Source: Myxococcota bacterium (GTDB lineage Bacteria; Myxococcota_A; UBA9160; UBA4427). Taken from it: a stretch of 64,000 nucleotides of DNA. The position numbers and the translations under genes are program-made. Below the pieces are notes generated by a model. The model had not been told where the DNA came from. It saw only the letters and a list, made by a program, of their open reading frames with translations, and ran no database searches. Position 1 is the stretch's first letter. Every line of letters starts with the position of its first letter. Location: the NCBI GenBank assembly GCA_030748735.1, contig JASMLK010000055.1:1-64000 (forward strand), read 5' to 3'. Of this stretch, positions 55,086 through 63,688 are shown piece by piece.

Positions 55086-55787
55086 ATGGCTGAGCTGCTC
55101 AAGATGGGTGAGCTGGCGGCGCGAACCGGCGTCGAAAAGAGCACCATTCAGCACTATCTGCGAGAGGGGCTGCTGCCGGGCCCCGCGCATCGCCCGCATC
55201 GCAACATGGCCTACTACAGCGCCGACCTCGTCGAGCGGATCGGACTGATCCGCGAGCTTCAGACCCGGCGCAGCCTGTCCCTCGCCCGCATTCGAGACCT
55301 GCTGGCCGACCATCAGAGCCTCGACGCGGTGCGCCGCTGGCTGGATCAACAGGAGCTCAACATCGAGCCGTCCGCTCGCCCTGTCGGTCGCAAGGCGCTC
55401 CGGCAGGAGACGGGGCTCCGGCCCGAGGAGCTCGAGCGTCTCGAGGCGCTCGGCTTCGTGCGACCGCGCAAGCAGGGACGAGGTGTACGCTACTCAGCGA
55501 CCGATTCTGCGACCGTGCGCTCGGTTGGGGCGATGCGCCGCGCCGGCTTGAACGAGGAGAACGGCTTCGAGCTCGAGCACATGGCCATCTATCTCGACTC
55601 CATGCGCCGTTTGCTCGCGGAGGAGCTCGACCTCTTCTCCAGCGTTCTCGGCAAGGCATCGCGGAGCCAGACCATCGCGTTGGCCGAGGCCGGGCTGGAG
55701 GGAACGAGCGCCCTACTCGTCGCGCTGCGCCGGCGAGTGATCATGGATCTGCTCGAGGACGCCGAGGGCCGGGAAGAGATCGAATGA
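55086..55787 (+). CDS. MerR-family regulator with two helix-turn-helix units
   Basis: 233 residues. The first winged helix (about 5-75) is canonical: LKMGELAARTGVEKSTIQHYLREGLLPGP, MAYYSADLVERIGLIRELQ. A second MerR-like unit follows at about 98-150: ALRQETGLRPEELERLEALGFV, then RPRKQGRGVRYSATDSATVR and GAMRRAGL. The C-terminal helices could dimerise. There is no metal-binding cysteine. Its stop overlaps the aldehyde dehydrogenase start (ATGA), so it heads the catabolic operon. A dyad in its promoter and the same dyad before the FAD genes suggest it controls both. Confidence 0.88.
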   Translation: MAELLKMGELAARTGVEKSTIQHYLREGLLPGPAHRPHRNMAYYSADLVERIGLIRELQTRRSLSLARIRDLLADHQSLDAVRRWLDQQELNIEPSARPVGRKALRQETGLRPEELERLEALGFVRPRKQGRGVRYSATDSATVRSVGAMRRAGLNEENGFELEHMAIYLDSMRRLLAEELDLFSSVLGKASRSQTIALAEAGLEGTSALLVALRRRVIMDLLEDAEGREEIE

Positions 55788-57277
55788 GCGCGGCCGAGCG
55801 GACGAGCGAGGCCCATGCACAGGCCGCCAGGGAGATCGGCCTGGAGCGAGCACCGAAGATGTGGATCGACGGCATCTCGACGGGCGCCATGGACGGCGCA
55901 TGCTTCGCCACGTTCGATGCGACGACCGGGGAGGAACTCGCCCAGCTTCCGGCGGCCAGTGAGTCGGACGTCGATGGGGCGGTCCGGGCGGCCCGGCGCG
56001 CATTCGAGCAGACCGACTGGCATCGAAACTCGACGCTGCGTGCGCGAACGCTCCAGAGCCTGGCGCGGCTGGCCAAGCGCGATCGCGACCATATTGCCCT
56101 GCTCGATTGCCTCGAGGTGGGAGCGGTACGCGGCATCGCCCGGCGTCTCGGCGCCCAGGCGCTGGTGCGCAATCTCGAGTACTTCGCGAGCTGGGCGGAC
56201 AAGATCTACGGCGAGGTGGTCCCCGTGCCCTCGGGACGGGTGCTCGACTATGCACGCCGCGAGCCCTATGGCGTCGTGGCGGCGATCACTGCGTGGAACA
56301 CACCCGCCCTCTTCGTCGGCAGCAAACTCGGCCCGGCGCTCGCGGCGGGCAATACAGTGGTGCTCAAGCCTTCGGAGTTCGGCTCGTTGTCGGCGCTGCA
56401 CTTCGCGAAGCTCTGCGCTGAGGCTGAGATTCCGCCCGGCGTCGTGAACATCGTGAGCGGAGGCGCGGCCACCGGCGAGGCGCTGATCCGCCATCCCGAC
56501 GTCGCGAAGATCACCTTTACTGGCGGCACGGGTACCGGCAGGCGAATCCAGGCCGCAGCGGCCGACAACCTCGTCCCCGTACATCTGGAACTCGGTGGCA
56601 AGTCGCCGCACGTCGTGCTTGCCGACGCCGATCTCGACCAGGCCGTGGGCGGGGTAATCGCAGGCGGATTCGGCCTCAGCGGCCAGACCTGCGCAGCTGG
56701 AAGCCGGCTGATCCTGCAACGCGAGATCCACGACGCGTTCCTCGAAAAGCTCAGCGATGCGGTGTCGATGCTCTCGATCGGCGACCCGCTCGACCCCAAG
56801 ACCTTCCTCGGCCCGCTGATCCACGAGCAGCATCTCGAGCGTGTGCTCGGCTACGTGGCTTCCGGAATCGCGGAAGGTGCAGAGCTCGTTGTTGGCGGTA
56901 AGCGCGCCGAGTTCGCAGGGCCCTTCATGCAGGCCACGCTCTTCAGCGGCGTCGAATCGGAAATGCGGATCGCGTGTGAGGAGATCTTCGGCCCCGTGCT
57001 CTCCGTCATGTGCGTCGAGGACGCGGAGCAAGCAGCACGCGTCGCAAACGAGACGCGCTATGGGCTCGGCGCCGGGATCTGGACTCGCGACGTGAAGACA
57101 GCGCTGCGTTTCGCGGAGAGCGTTCGCGCAGGAAACGTCTGGGTCAACCAGTACGGCAGCCTGCCGCACACTGTGCCCTTCGGCGGCTATGGCCATTCCG
57201 GACAGGGACGTGAGGGAGGCCGGCAGGCCCTCGAAGAGTACACACAGATCAAGAACGTGAGCATCGACCTCGGGTGA
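55784..57277 (+). CDS. NAD(P)-dependent aldehyde dehydrogenase
   Basis: 497 residues, a normal length. Catalytic Asn in the AWNTPALF region, NAD-binding FTGGTGTGRRI, general-base Glu in LELGGKSPHVVLADAD, nucleophilic Cys in FGLSGQTCAAGSRL, and EEIFGPVLSVM. C-terminal GNVWVNQYGSLPHTVPFGGYGHSGQGREGG belongs to the betaine/aryl-aldehyde group of class I-like enzymes. It oxidises an aldehyde to the acid in the cytosol, plausibly the product of the following alcohol dehydrogenase. Substrate not readable. Codon use leans to GAG, unlike the housekeeping genes left of 51.5 kb. Confidence 0.95.
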   Translation: MSAAERTSEAHAQAAREIGLERAPKMWIDGISTGAMDGACFATFDATTGEELAQLPAASESDVDGAVRAARRAFEQTDWHRNSTLRARTLQSLARLAKRDRDHIALLDCLEVGAVRGIARRLGAQALVRNLEYFASWADKIYGEVVPVPSGRVLDYARREPYGVVAAITAWNTPALFVGSKLGPALAAGNTVVLKPSEFGSLSALHFAKLCAEAEIPPGVVNIVSGGAATGEALIRHPDVAKITFTGGTGTGRRIQAAAADNLVPVHLELGGKSPHVVLADADLDQAVGGVIAGGFGLSGQTCAAGSRLILQREIHDAFLEKLSDAVSMLSIGDPLDPKTFLGPLIHEQHLERVLGYVASGIAEGAELVVGGKRAEFAGPFMQATLFSGVESEMRIACEEIFGPVLSVMCVEDAEQAARVANETRYGLGAGIWTRDVKTALRFAESVRAGNVWVNQYGSLPHTVPFGGYGHSGQGREGGRQALEEYTQIKNVSIDLG

Positions 57278-57317
57278 CGCACGTGAGAGACGAGAACAGC
57301 GATCGCGACGAGACGGG

Positions 57318-58421
57318 ATGAAGAGTATGCGCGGTGCGATCCTTCGCGACTTCGATGCAAAGCTCGAGATCGTCGACCTCGAGCTCGAAGCGCCCAGAGC
57401 GGGCGAGGTCAAGATCGACGTCGTCGCCAGTGGGCTATGCCGCAGTGACCTCTCCTGTATCAACGGCACCTTGAAGTCGCCGATGCCTGTCGTGCTCGGA
57501 CACGAGGCCGCCGGCATCGTATCGGAGCTCGGCGAGGGCGTGAGCAACCTCGCGGTCGGCGACGCGGTGGTCGTGGCCCTCAGCCCGGCCTGCGGTGACT
57601 GCCTCTTCTGCAACGAAGGGGCACCCAATCGCTGCCTGAAGATGATCCCCGGTATGATCGGTTCCACCATGCTCGATGGCAGCACGCGGCTCAGCCTCGG
57701 CGGCGAGCAGGTCTACCAGCTATGTGGCGTGGCTTCCTTCGCGGAGCAGGCCGTCGTCTGCGCGATGTCCTGTGTGAAGGTGGGCGACACGGTTCCTCTC
57801 GAGCAGGCCTGCCTGCTCGGCTGCGGGGTACTGACGGGCGCGGGCGCAGCGTTCAATACGCCGGAGATCGGTCCGGACGTGTCCGTTGCGGTCATCGGCT
57901 GCGGCGGCGTGGGCCTCGCCGCCATCCAAGGCGCTCGGATCGAGGGGGCCGCCCAGATCATCGCCGTGGATGTCGACCCCGCGAAGCTCGAGCTCGCCAA
58001 GGTGCTCGGCGCGACCCAAACGGTCGACGGCGGCGGCGATGTCCGGAAGGCGATTCGCAAAGCAACTGGCCTCGGCGTGCACGTCTGCATCGAAGCCATC
58101 GGGCACGTGTCCACGATCGAGACCGCGTGGGAGGTGCTCCGTCCCGGTGGCCTCGCCGTGGTCATCGGCATGCCGCGCGCGGGTGAGAAGATCCCGATTC
58201 GAGCGGGGGGGTTGTTCCAGGAGCGGCGCATGGCGGGATGCGTATACGGCGGTGCCGATCCCCATCGCGACATCCCGCGCGTGCTCGAGCATGTGGGCCG
58301 CGGCGAGTTCCAGCTCGATCGAATGATCACCGAGGAGCTGCCGCTCGAACGAGTTCAGGAGGCGATCGACTCGCTCGCGGCCAGTCACGGTGCGAGGCAC
58401 GTCATCGTCCCTCGGAGCTGA
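57318..58421 (+). CDS. Zinc-dependent alcohol dehydrogenase (MDR family)
   Basis: 367 residues. Catalytic zinc ligands: Cys in GLCRSDLS, His in LGHEAAG, and a third Cys in LLGCGVLTG. Structural zinc lobe: CGDCLFCNEGAPNRC, all four cysteines. NAD-binding VAVIGCGGVGLAAIQGARI with IIAVDVDPAKLELAK, where Asp prefers NAD. The pattern matches the class III-like/aryl-alcohol dehydrogenase group (AdhC). It lies 40 bp after the aldehyde dehydrogenase, suggesting an alcohol to aldehyde to acid sequence. ATG 57318 is used; an ATG three codons later is possible. Confidence 0.95.
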   Translation: MKSMRGAILRDFDAKLEIVDLELEAPRAGEVKIDVVASGLCRSDLSCINGTLKSPMPVVLGHEAAGIVSELGEGVSNLAVGDAVVVALSPACGDCLFCNEGAPNRCLKMIPGMIGSTMLDGSTRLSLGGEQVYQLCGVASFAEQAVVCAMSCVKVGDTVPLEQACLLGCGVLTGAGAAFNTPEIGPDVSVAVIGCGGVGLAAIQGARIEGAAQIIAVDVDPAKLELAKVLGATQTVDGGGDVRKAIRKATGLGVHVCIEAIGHVSTIETAWEVLRPGGLAVVIGMPRAGEKIPIRAGGLFQERRMAGCVYGGADPHRDIPRVLEHVGRGEFQLDRMITEELPLERVQEAIDSLAASHGARHVIVPRS

Positions 58422-58484
58422 GCACCTTCCTACCCTACCGATGAACCAATCGAGACCCAATCAAGAGACGGACAGGAGAAGATC

Positions 58485-59537
58485 ATGAGGTTTGGAATGC
58501 TGCACCTCTTCGAGAGCCCAGAGGGCCGTAGTGAAGCACAGATGATCGACGAGCAACTCAGCCTGATGGAGGCCGCGGAGGAGTACGGATTCGATTCCCT
58601 CTGGCCCGCCGAGCACCACTTCACCGAGTACGGCGTCTGTGGATCCCCGGCCCTGAACCTCGCGGCCATCGCGCGAACGACCAGGAAGATCCGCCTCGGC
58701 ACCGGCGTGTGCGTGCTGCCACTCCACAACCCCATCCGGGTGGCGGAGGACTTTGCCATGCTCGACCAGATGTCCGGAGGCCGCGTCGACTTCGGAGTTG
58801 GCCGCGGCTATCAGCCCATCGAGTTCCAGGGCTTCGGCGTCGATCAGACGCGGAGCGCCAAGATCTTCGACGAGAGCCTCGAGATCATCCGGCGCGCCTG
58901 GACCGAAGAGAAGCTGAACTTCGAGGGCGAGTTCTTCCAGTTCAAGGACCTGGAGATTCGACCGCGCCCCCTGCAGGACCCGCACCCCCCGATCTGGATG
59001 GCGGCGCTCTCCCAGCAGACGTTCGAGAAGGCCGGCCGGTTGGGCTTCAACCTGCTGCTCTCACCGGTCTTCGGTGGCTCGCTGCAGGCCGCGCGCGACA
59101 ACATCCAGCGTTATCGACAAGCGCTGGCGGACAACGGCTTCGACCCGGCGAGCCGCCAGGTGGGCGCGCTGACGATGATGTTCGCGGGCAAGTCCCACGA
59201 GGAGGCGCGCTCGCAGTTCGCAGAGCCGGTCATCTGGTACTTCCGCACATTCGGGAAGTTCGTCGCACCGAAGGTCGGCCAGCCCCCGATCCAGGGCTAC
59301 GAGTGGTACACCGACATTCGCGATCTGGCGAGTGTCGTCGAGTGGGAGACGCTCATCGAGCACGGCGCCGTGATCTGCGGCGAGACGCCTTACGTAATCG
59401 AGAGGCTCCAGGAGATGAAGGAGATGACGGGCATAGACCATCTGCTCGGGTGGACCCGACTCGGTGGTCTTTCCGACGACCTCGTCACATCTCACATGGA
59501 GCTCATGCGCGACGAGATCATGCCGGCGCTGCGATGA
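58485..59537 (+). CDS. LLM-class flavin-dependent oxidoreductase (luciferase-like monooxygenase)
   Basis: 350-residue TIM-barrel protein using FMNH2 or F420. Visible: MRFGMLHLFESPEG, YGFDSLWPAEHHF, IRLGTGVCVLPLHNPIRVAEDFAMLDQMSGGRVDFGVGRGY, and PPIWMAALSQQTFEKAGRLG. The AEHHF and GRGY motifs are typical of bacterial-luciferase-like monooxygenases. AGGAGA precedes the ATG. The stop overlaps the next gene (ATGA). In a pathway with acyl-CoA dehydrogenases it may insert oxygen or act as a reductase; substrate unknown. Confidence 0.92.
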   Translation: MRFGMLHLFESPEGRSEAQMIDEQLSLMEAAEEYGFDSLWPAEHHFTEYGVCGSPALNLAAIARTTRKIRLGTGVCVLPLHNPIRVAEDFAMLDQMSGGRVDFGVGRGYQPIEFQGFGVDQTRSAKIFDESLEIIRRAWTEEKLNFEGEFFQFKDLEIRPRPLQDPHPPIWMAALSQQTFEKAGRLGFNLLLSPVFGGSLQAARDNIQRYRQALADNGFDPASRQVGALTMMFAGKSHEEARSQFAEPVIWYFRTFGKFVAPKVGQPPIQGYEWYTDIRDLASVVEWETLIEHGAVICGETPYVIERLQEMKEMTGIDHLLGWTRLGGLSDDLVTSHMELMRDEIMPALR

Positions 59538-60643
59538 TCGACTTCGAGATCGGCGACGAACTCGAGCTCGTGCGAGCCACTGCGCGCGAGTTCGCGGACG
59601 ACCATCTCAGGCCGACGCTCCGGCAACACGAGTCGACGCGCGCGCTCTCGGATGCGACGCGCGCCGCCTTCCGAGACATCGGCTTCGCGACGCTCGAGTG
59701 GCCCGAGTCACTGGGGGGCAGCGGTCTCGGCGGTCTCGCCCGCTTCATCGTGCTTGAGGAGCTTGCGGCGGCCGACCCCGGCGCGACCCTTGCGCTCGAT
59801 CCCCTGGGCCCTGCCCTCTACGCCCTGGTCGAGTGCGGCGGCGAAGCGGCGCTCGAACGCTTCGGCACGCCGCTCGCAGACGGCGAGACCGCCCGTTCCG
59901 TGCTGGTGTGGTGTGGCGAAGGGTGCCGCGCCAAGCTCGAATTCGGCGATGACGCGGTCAGCGGCGCGATCCCCTGGCTGCCCGCCGATGCAGCGGCGCA
60001 ACTCGTGCTGCTCGACGCCGATGGCGCACACGTGGTGAGCGAGGGCTTTACGCTCGAGCCCGCCCGCGGAGCCGGGCTGCGCGCTGCGGGGGCGGCGAGC
60101 GTCACGCTCGACCGGGCCCCAATCGCGGCCAGCTATCCAGGTGGCGAGGCTGCGGCGCGCGCGGCGGCGCGCGGGCGTCTGTACACCGCCGCCATGCTGG
60201 TCGGCATCGCGCGAGAATCGGCGGATTACTCGCGCGCCTACGCACTGGATCGAGTCACCTTCGGCAAGCCCATCGCCCACCATCAGGCGCTGGCCTTTCT
60301 CATCGCCGACATGGCGACGGCGACGGACTCGGCGCGGCTGGCGGGCTGGGACGCCGCGTGGCGGCTCGATTCGGGCCATGGGGCCGAGGAGGCCTGCGCC
60401 ACGGCTTTCATCGAGGCCGCGGAGCAGGCCATGTATGTCACACCCAATGGCGTACAGATCCTGGGTGGCCATGGATTCATGCAGGACCACCCCGTGGAAA
60501 AGATGATGCGCGAGGCACGTGCGCTCTCGCTCCTTTTCGGTGGCGTCGACGCCGCTCGCAACACGGCGATCTCTGAGCTGATCGAGAGCGACGGACCGGT
60601 ACAGCTCACGTGGGAGGCCCCTGATGCGGGTCGAACTGGATGA
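59534..60643 (+). CDS. Acyl-CoA dehydrogenase-like subunit 1 (no catalytic Glu, lacks TEPxxGSD)
   Basis: 369 residues with ACAD fold. Normal N-terminal helices (EFADDHLRPTLRQHE, IGFATLEWPESLGGSGLGGLARFIVLEELAAADPG). The middle beta-domain lacks the TEPxAGSD flavin/substrate motif. The C-terminal domain keeps the cofactor-contact motif RVTFGKPIAHHQALAF and QILGGHGFMQDHPVEKMMREAR. The site of the usual catalytic YEGT reads FGGV. It is therefore probably inactive alone and pairs with the product of the next gene, as in the alpha2beta2 FadE/ChsE pairs of steroid side-chain degradation. Overlaps upstream LLM gene (ATGA) and downstream gene (20 bp). Confidence 0.92.
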   Translation: MIDFEIGDELELVRATAREFADDHLRPTLRQHESTRALSDATRAAFRDIGFATLEWPESLGGSGLGGLARFIVLEELAAADPGATLALDPLGPALYALVECGGEAALERFGTPLADGETARSVLVWCGEGCRAKLEFGDDAVSGAIPWLPADAAAQLVLLDADGAHVVSEGFTLEPARGAGLRAAGAASVTLDRAPIAASYPGGEAAARAAARGRLYTAAMLVGIARESADYSRAYALDRVTFGKPIAHHQALAFLIADMATATDSARLAGWDAAWRLDSGHGAEEACATAFIEAAEQAMYVTPNGVQILGGHGFMQDHPVEKMMREARALSLLFGGVDAARNTAISELIESDGPVQLTWEAPDAGRTG

Positions 60644-61835
60644 AGCCACACGCAGGCGCGTCGAGGGGATCCGGATGCTGGGCCGGGCCCAGGTCCGCCC
60701 GCTCGGTCTCGAGGCCGATCGCCTGGGCCGCCCCATACCCCCGGACCACGAATTCTTCGAGTTGCTCCTGAAGATCGGACAAGGGCGGACCCGTTGGAGC
60801 GGCGAGCAGGATCCCGCTGCGGAACCCGCTGCGAGAGACGAGAGTGACAGGCCCGAGTTGAAGGCGACCATCGGTACCTCCCGCGCGCTGCTGGCGGTCG
60901 CAGAAGAACTCTCGTATTGGGATCGCGGTGTCGCGGTCTCGCTCCCGGGCCCCGGGCTCGGCGAGCCGCCGATCATCGGCATGGGAACGCCGGATCAGAA
61001 GGAGCGCTTCCTCCGCCCCTTCATCGATCCGGGAAAGCCGCGCTGGGGATCCTTCGCAATGACGGAGCCGGGCGCGGGCTCCGATGTCGCCGCGATCCGT
61101 ACGGTGTGTCGCAAGGACGGCGACCACTGGGTTCTGAACGGGGCCAAGTCGTTCGCCGCCAATGCATCGCGCGCCGACTGGATCCTGGTCTGGGCGACGA
61201 TCGACCGGAACCTCGGGCGAGAGGGACATCGCGCCTTCGTTATCGAGCAGGGTACCCCGGGCCTCGGCGACTTCCACGTCGAGAAGAAGATGGGGCTCAA
61301 GGCCTATGAGTCCACCTCATTTACCATGCGCGACTGCCGCGTGCCCGCAGACAGCTTGCTGGGTAGCGACGAGCACTACGCTCGAAAGGCGGGATTCAAG
61401 GGCGCGATGAAGTCCTTCAACTCCACCCGTCCTCTGGTCGCAGCGATGGCGGTCGGCATGGGACGGGCCGCGTTCGACGAGGCGCTTGCTTTCGCCAAGG
61501 AGCAGGATCTGCTGGGAGACGTCCGCGTCCGTGATCGCCTCGAGCGGATTCGCCGTCGGCTGCGCGTAGCACGCCTGCTCTGCTGGCGTGCCGCATGGCT
61601 CGCCGACCACAGCCGGCCGAACATCGTCGAGGCGTCGATGTCCAAGGCGGTGGCCCCGGCCGTCGCGCTCGAGGCCGCTAGCCTGGGGATGGAGTTGCTC
61701 GGAGAGGTGGGTGCGAGAGGCGAACACCTGATCGAAAAGCTCTTTCGCGACGTCAAGGCAATGGACATCGTGGAGGGCACGGGGCAGATCCAGCGCATCG
61801 TCATGGCCCGGCAACTCGTTCAGCTGCCTCGGTAG
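60624..61835 (+). CDS. Acyl-CoA dehydrogenase-like subunit 2 (carries TEPGAGSD and catalytic Glu)
   Basis: 403 residues. The beta-domain has the complete flavin/substrate motif FAMTEPGAGSD and the following WVLNGAKSFAANASRADWILVW. The C-terminus has the catalytic glutamate in VEGTGQIQRIVMARQL. The RxxFGxxIxxxQ cofactor motif is missing: the site reads EQDLLGDVRVRDRLERI. The QxxGGxG motif is degenerate (LLGEVGARGEHL). These are exactly the parts present in subunit 1, implying one FAD site per heterodimer. GGGAGG lies before the ATG, which is inside the end of the previous gene. Confidence 0.93.
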   Translation: MRVELDEATRRRVEGIRMLGRAQVRPLGLEADRLGRPIPPDHEFFELLLKIGQGRTRWSGEQDPAAEPAARDESDRPELKATIGTSRALLAVAEELSYWDRGVAVSLPGPGLGEPPIIGMGTPDQKERFLRPFIDPGKPRWGSFAMTEPGAGSDVAAIRTVCRKDGDHWVLNGAKSFAANASRADWILVWATIDRNLGREGHRAFVIEQGTPGLGDFHVEKKMGLKAYESTSFTMRDCRVPADSLLGSDEHYARKAGFKGAMKSFNSTRPLVAAMAVGMGRAAFDEALAFAKEQDLLGDVRVRDRLERIRRRLRVARLLCWRAAWLADHSRPNIVEASMSKAVAPAVALEAASLGMELLGEVGARGEHLIEKLFRDVKAMDIVEGTGQIQRIVMARQLVQLPR

Positions 61836-61847
61836 GGGCTTGGCATG

Positions 61848-61865
61848 ACGTCCGTACCAGGACGT
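61848..61865. other. Small hairpin after the acyl-CoA dehydrogenase operon
   Basis: ACGTCC, 6 nt, GGACGT, 13 bp after the stop of the second dehydrogenase. No T-run, so a weak candidate terminator or a binding site. Confidence 0.3.
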
Positions 61866-61976
61866 TGAGCCAGAACGCAGCTTGAATGCCTCCTTCCATG
61901 GGGTCGAAGCGGCCCCCTCCCAGCCACTTTTTCTAGGCCGGTATGACGGCGATCATACGTCTTCCCGATTGTGCAG

Positions 61977-62001
61977 AGTAACAAGTGCTACATCGCACTT
62001 T
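61977..62001. promoter_or_regulatory. Second copy of the MerR-type operator, before the FAD oxidoreductase pair
   Basis: AGTAACAAGTG (61977-61987), 8 nt, CACTT (61996-62000), identical in sequence and spacing to the block at 55006. The dyad CAAGTGC, 6 nt, GCACTTT is 6 of 7 paired. It ends 22 bp before the ATG at 62024, so binding could block transcription or the leader. Confidence 0.7.
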
Positions 62002-62023
62002 GTGCAAATCGGAGGATCGCAGC

Positions 62024-63688
62024 ATGGCCAGGAACTTCGACGTAATCGTGGTGGGGGCTGGAATCAATGGACTCGCCTGCGGGGCCTACCTCGCCAAGGC
62101 CGGCCTCGAGGTAGCCGTCGTCGAGGCGCGGAACGAATGCGGACCGTTCGCGCTGACGGAGGAGATTTTCGGCGGGGGCGTTCCCATCGACACCCACGCG
62201 GGTGTCTGCTTCGTCACGATGAGCCCTGCACTGGGAGAGCTGGAACTCGATCGCTTCGGACTCGACCTGATCCTGCCCAGGGTGCCGACCGGAACCGTCT
62301 CCAAAGACGGCACCAACGTGCTCTACTACACCGATCTCGACCGAACCTGTGCCGAAATCGCCCGCTTTTCGGAGCGCGATGCCAAAGCCTATCGGAGATT
62401 GCGCGAGAGCGTAATGAAGAACGCGGTCGAGATGCTCGAACGGGGCGTCTTCAGCGCACCGTCGGCTGAGGGGCTCGAGTACCTCTGGAGCCTGGGAAAA
62501 CTGGTCGGATTCTCTCCTGAGGATTTCCGCACCATGAATGGTTTCGAGCTACTCGACCTGCTCTTCGAGAACGAAAAGGTCAAGTGTTCCCTGCTCGGCC
62601 AGGCCGCCATTGGAATCTTCGGGGATCCCGCGGAAAAGGGCGAGGGATCTCTAATGACCGTGCTTGGCCAGACCAGCTCCTTCGGTGTTCCCAGAGGGGG
62701 AATGCACAATCTGGTGCATGCCCTGGTTCGCTGCTTTCGACACTACGGCGGAACGCTCCTGCTGAATGCGCCAGTCGAGCGAGTGGAGTTCGAGGGGGGA
62801 CGTCCGAGCCTGGTTCATCTCGCCGAACACTCCCCAATCCCCGAGAAGACGCTTCGCTCACGCCAGGCCACGGTGATTCACGTCAGCCCACCTGTCGCGT
62901 TGCAGATCCTCGATTCCGAGGAACTCGAGCGACATGATCCCAATCTCTTGCGCAAAATGAAGGACTGGGACATGACCGGCCATTGCGCCTTCACTTCCTA
63001 CGTTCTCCTCAAGGGCGCTGCACAGTGGAGCTCGCGGACCTGGAACCCGGACATCCAAGAGTGCGCATTTCCGTTGCGCGCATGGGACTCGTGGGATCAC
63101 GCCAAGAGCTCATTCCAAACGGCGAAGAACGAGGAGATCTTCGGCGTGGCAGGTGATGTGGGCGAGATCTATCACCTGAGTTCCGTCGACCCATCGCGGG
63201 TTCCGGCCGACGGCAGGACAGCGCTCGTCTACGAGGTCGAATACCCGGTGAACATGCGCCGCTACGGGGGACTCTCGGCCTGGGACGATCGGGAGATCAC
63301 CGATCGGCTGCACGAGAGTCATCTCCAGGATCTACGCGATATGCTCGACGACTTCGACGCGGAGCTCATCGACTCCACCTATTTCACCCCGATCGACAAT
63401 TGGCGTCGCAACCCATCCGCAATTCTCGGGCATGAGCTCGGTGGAGATGTGAGCGGTCCGCAGTGGTACGAGGGTCGCATGCCCAATCGATCTTCGATCG
63501 AAGGGCTGTACTTCACCCAGGGCGTCTGGCCGTGTTCGCTCACCCATCTCGGCAGCGCTTACGTAACGGCATGCGCGATCGCGGATGACCTCGGCGTCCG
63601 CGATCAAGCGTGGTGGAAGAATCGCCCCATGCAGCGGTACATGGAGTTGATGCGCGAAGGCAGCATGAACGTGGAGGTTACACCATGA
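62024..63688 (+). CDS. CrtI-like FAD-dependent oxidoreductase 1 (phytoene desaturase family)
   Basis: 554 residues. The N-terminal dinucleotide-binding motif is VIVVGAGINGLACGAYLAKAGLEVAVVEAR. FGVPRGGMHNLVHALVRCFRHYGG is the CrtI-family middle signature. The C-terminal FAD loop is GLYFTQGVWPCSLTHLGSAYVTA. Family members desaturate or isomerise hydrophobic polyenes and related lipids, but many have unknown substrates. No phytoene synthase or other carotenoid gene is in the window. GGAGG at 62011 fixes the start at ATG 62024. The stop overlaps the next gene (ATGA). Confidence 0.92.
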   Translation: MARNFDVIVVGAGINGLACGAYLAKAGLEVAVVEARNECGPFALTEEIFGGGVPIDTHAGVCFVTMSPALGELELDRFGLDLILPRVPTGTVSKDGTNVLYYTDLDRTCAEIARFSERDAKAYRRLRESVMKNAVEMLERGVFSAPSAEGLEYLWSLGKLVGFSPEDFRTMNGFELLDLLFENEKVKCSLLGQAAIGIFGDPAEKGEGSLMTVLGQTSSFGVPRGGMHNLVHALVRCFRHYGGTLLLNAPVERVEFEGGRPSLVHLAEHSPIPEKTLRSRQATVIHVSPPVALQILDSEELERHDPNLLRKMKDWDMTGHCAFTSYVLLKGAAQWSSRTWNPDIQECAFPLRAWDSWDHAKSSFQTAKNEEIFGVAGDVGEIYHLSSVDPSRVPADGRTALVYEVEYPVNMRRYGGLSAWDDREITDRLHESHLQDLRDMLDDFDAELIDSTYFTPIDNWRRNPSAILGHELGGDVSGPQWYEGRMPNRSSIEGLYFTQGVWPCSLTHLGSAYVTACAIADDLGVRDQAWWKNRPMQRYMELMREGSMNVEVTP

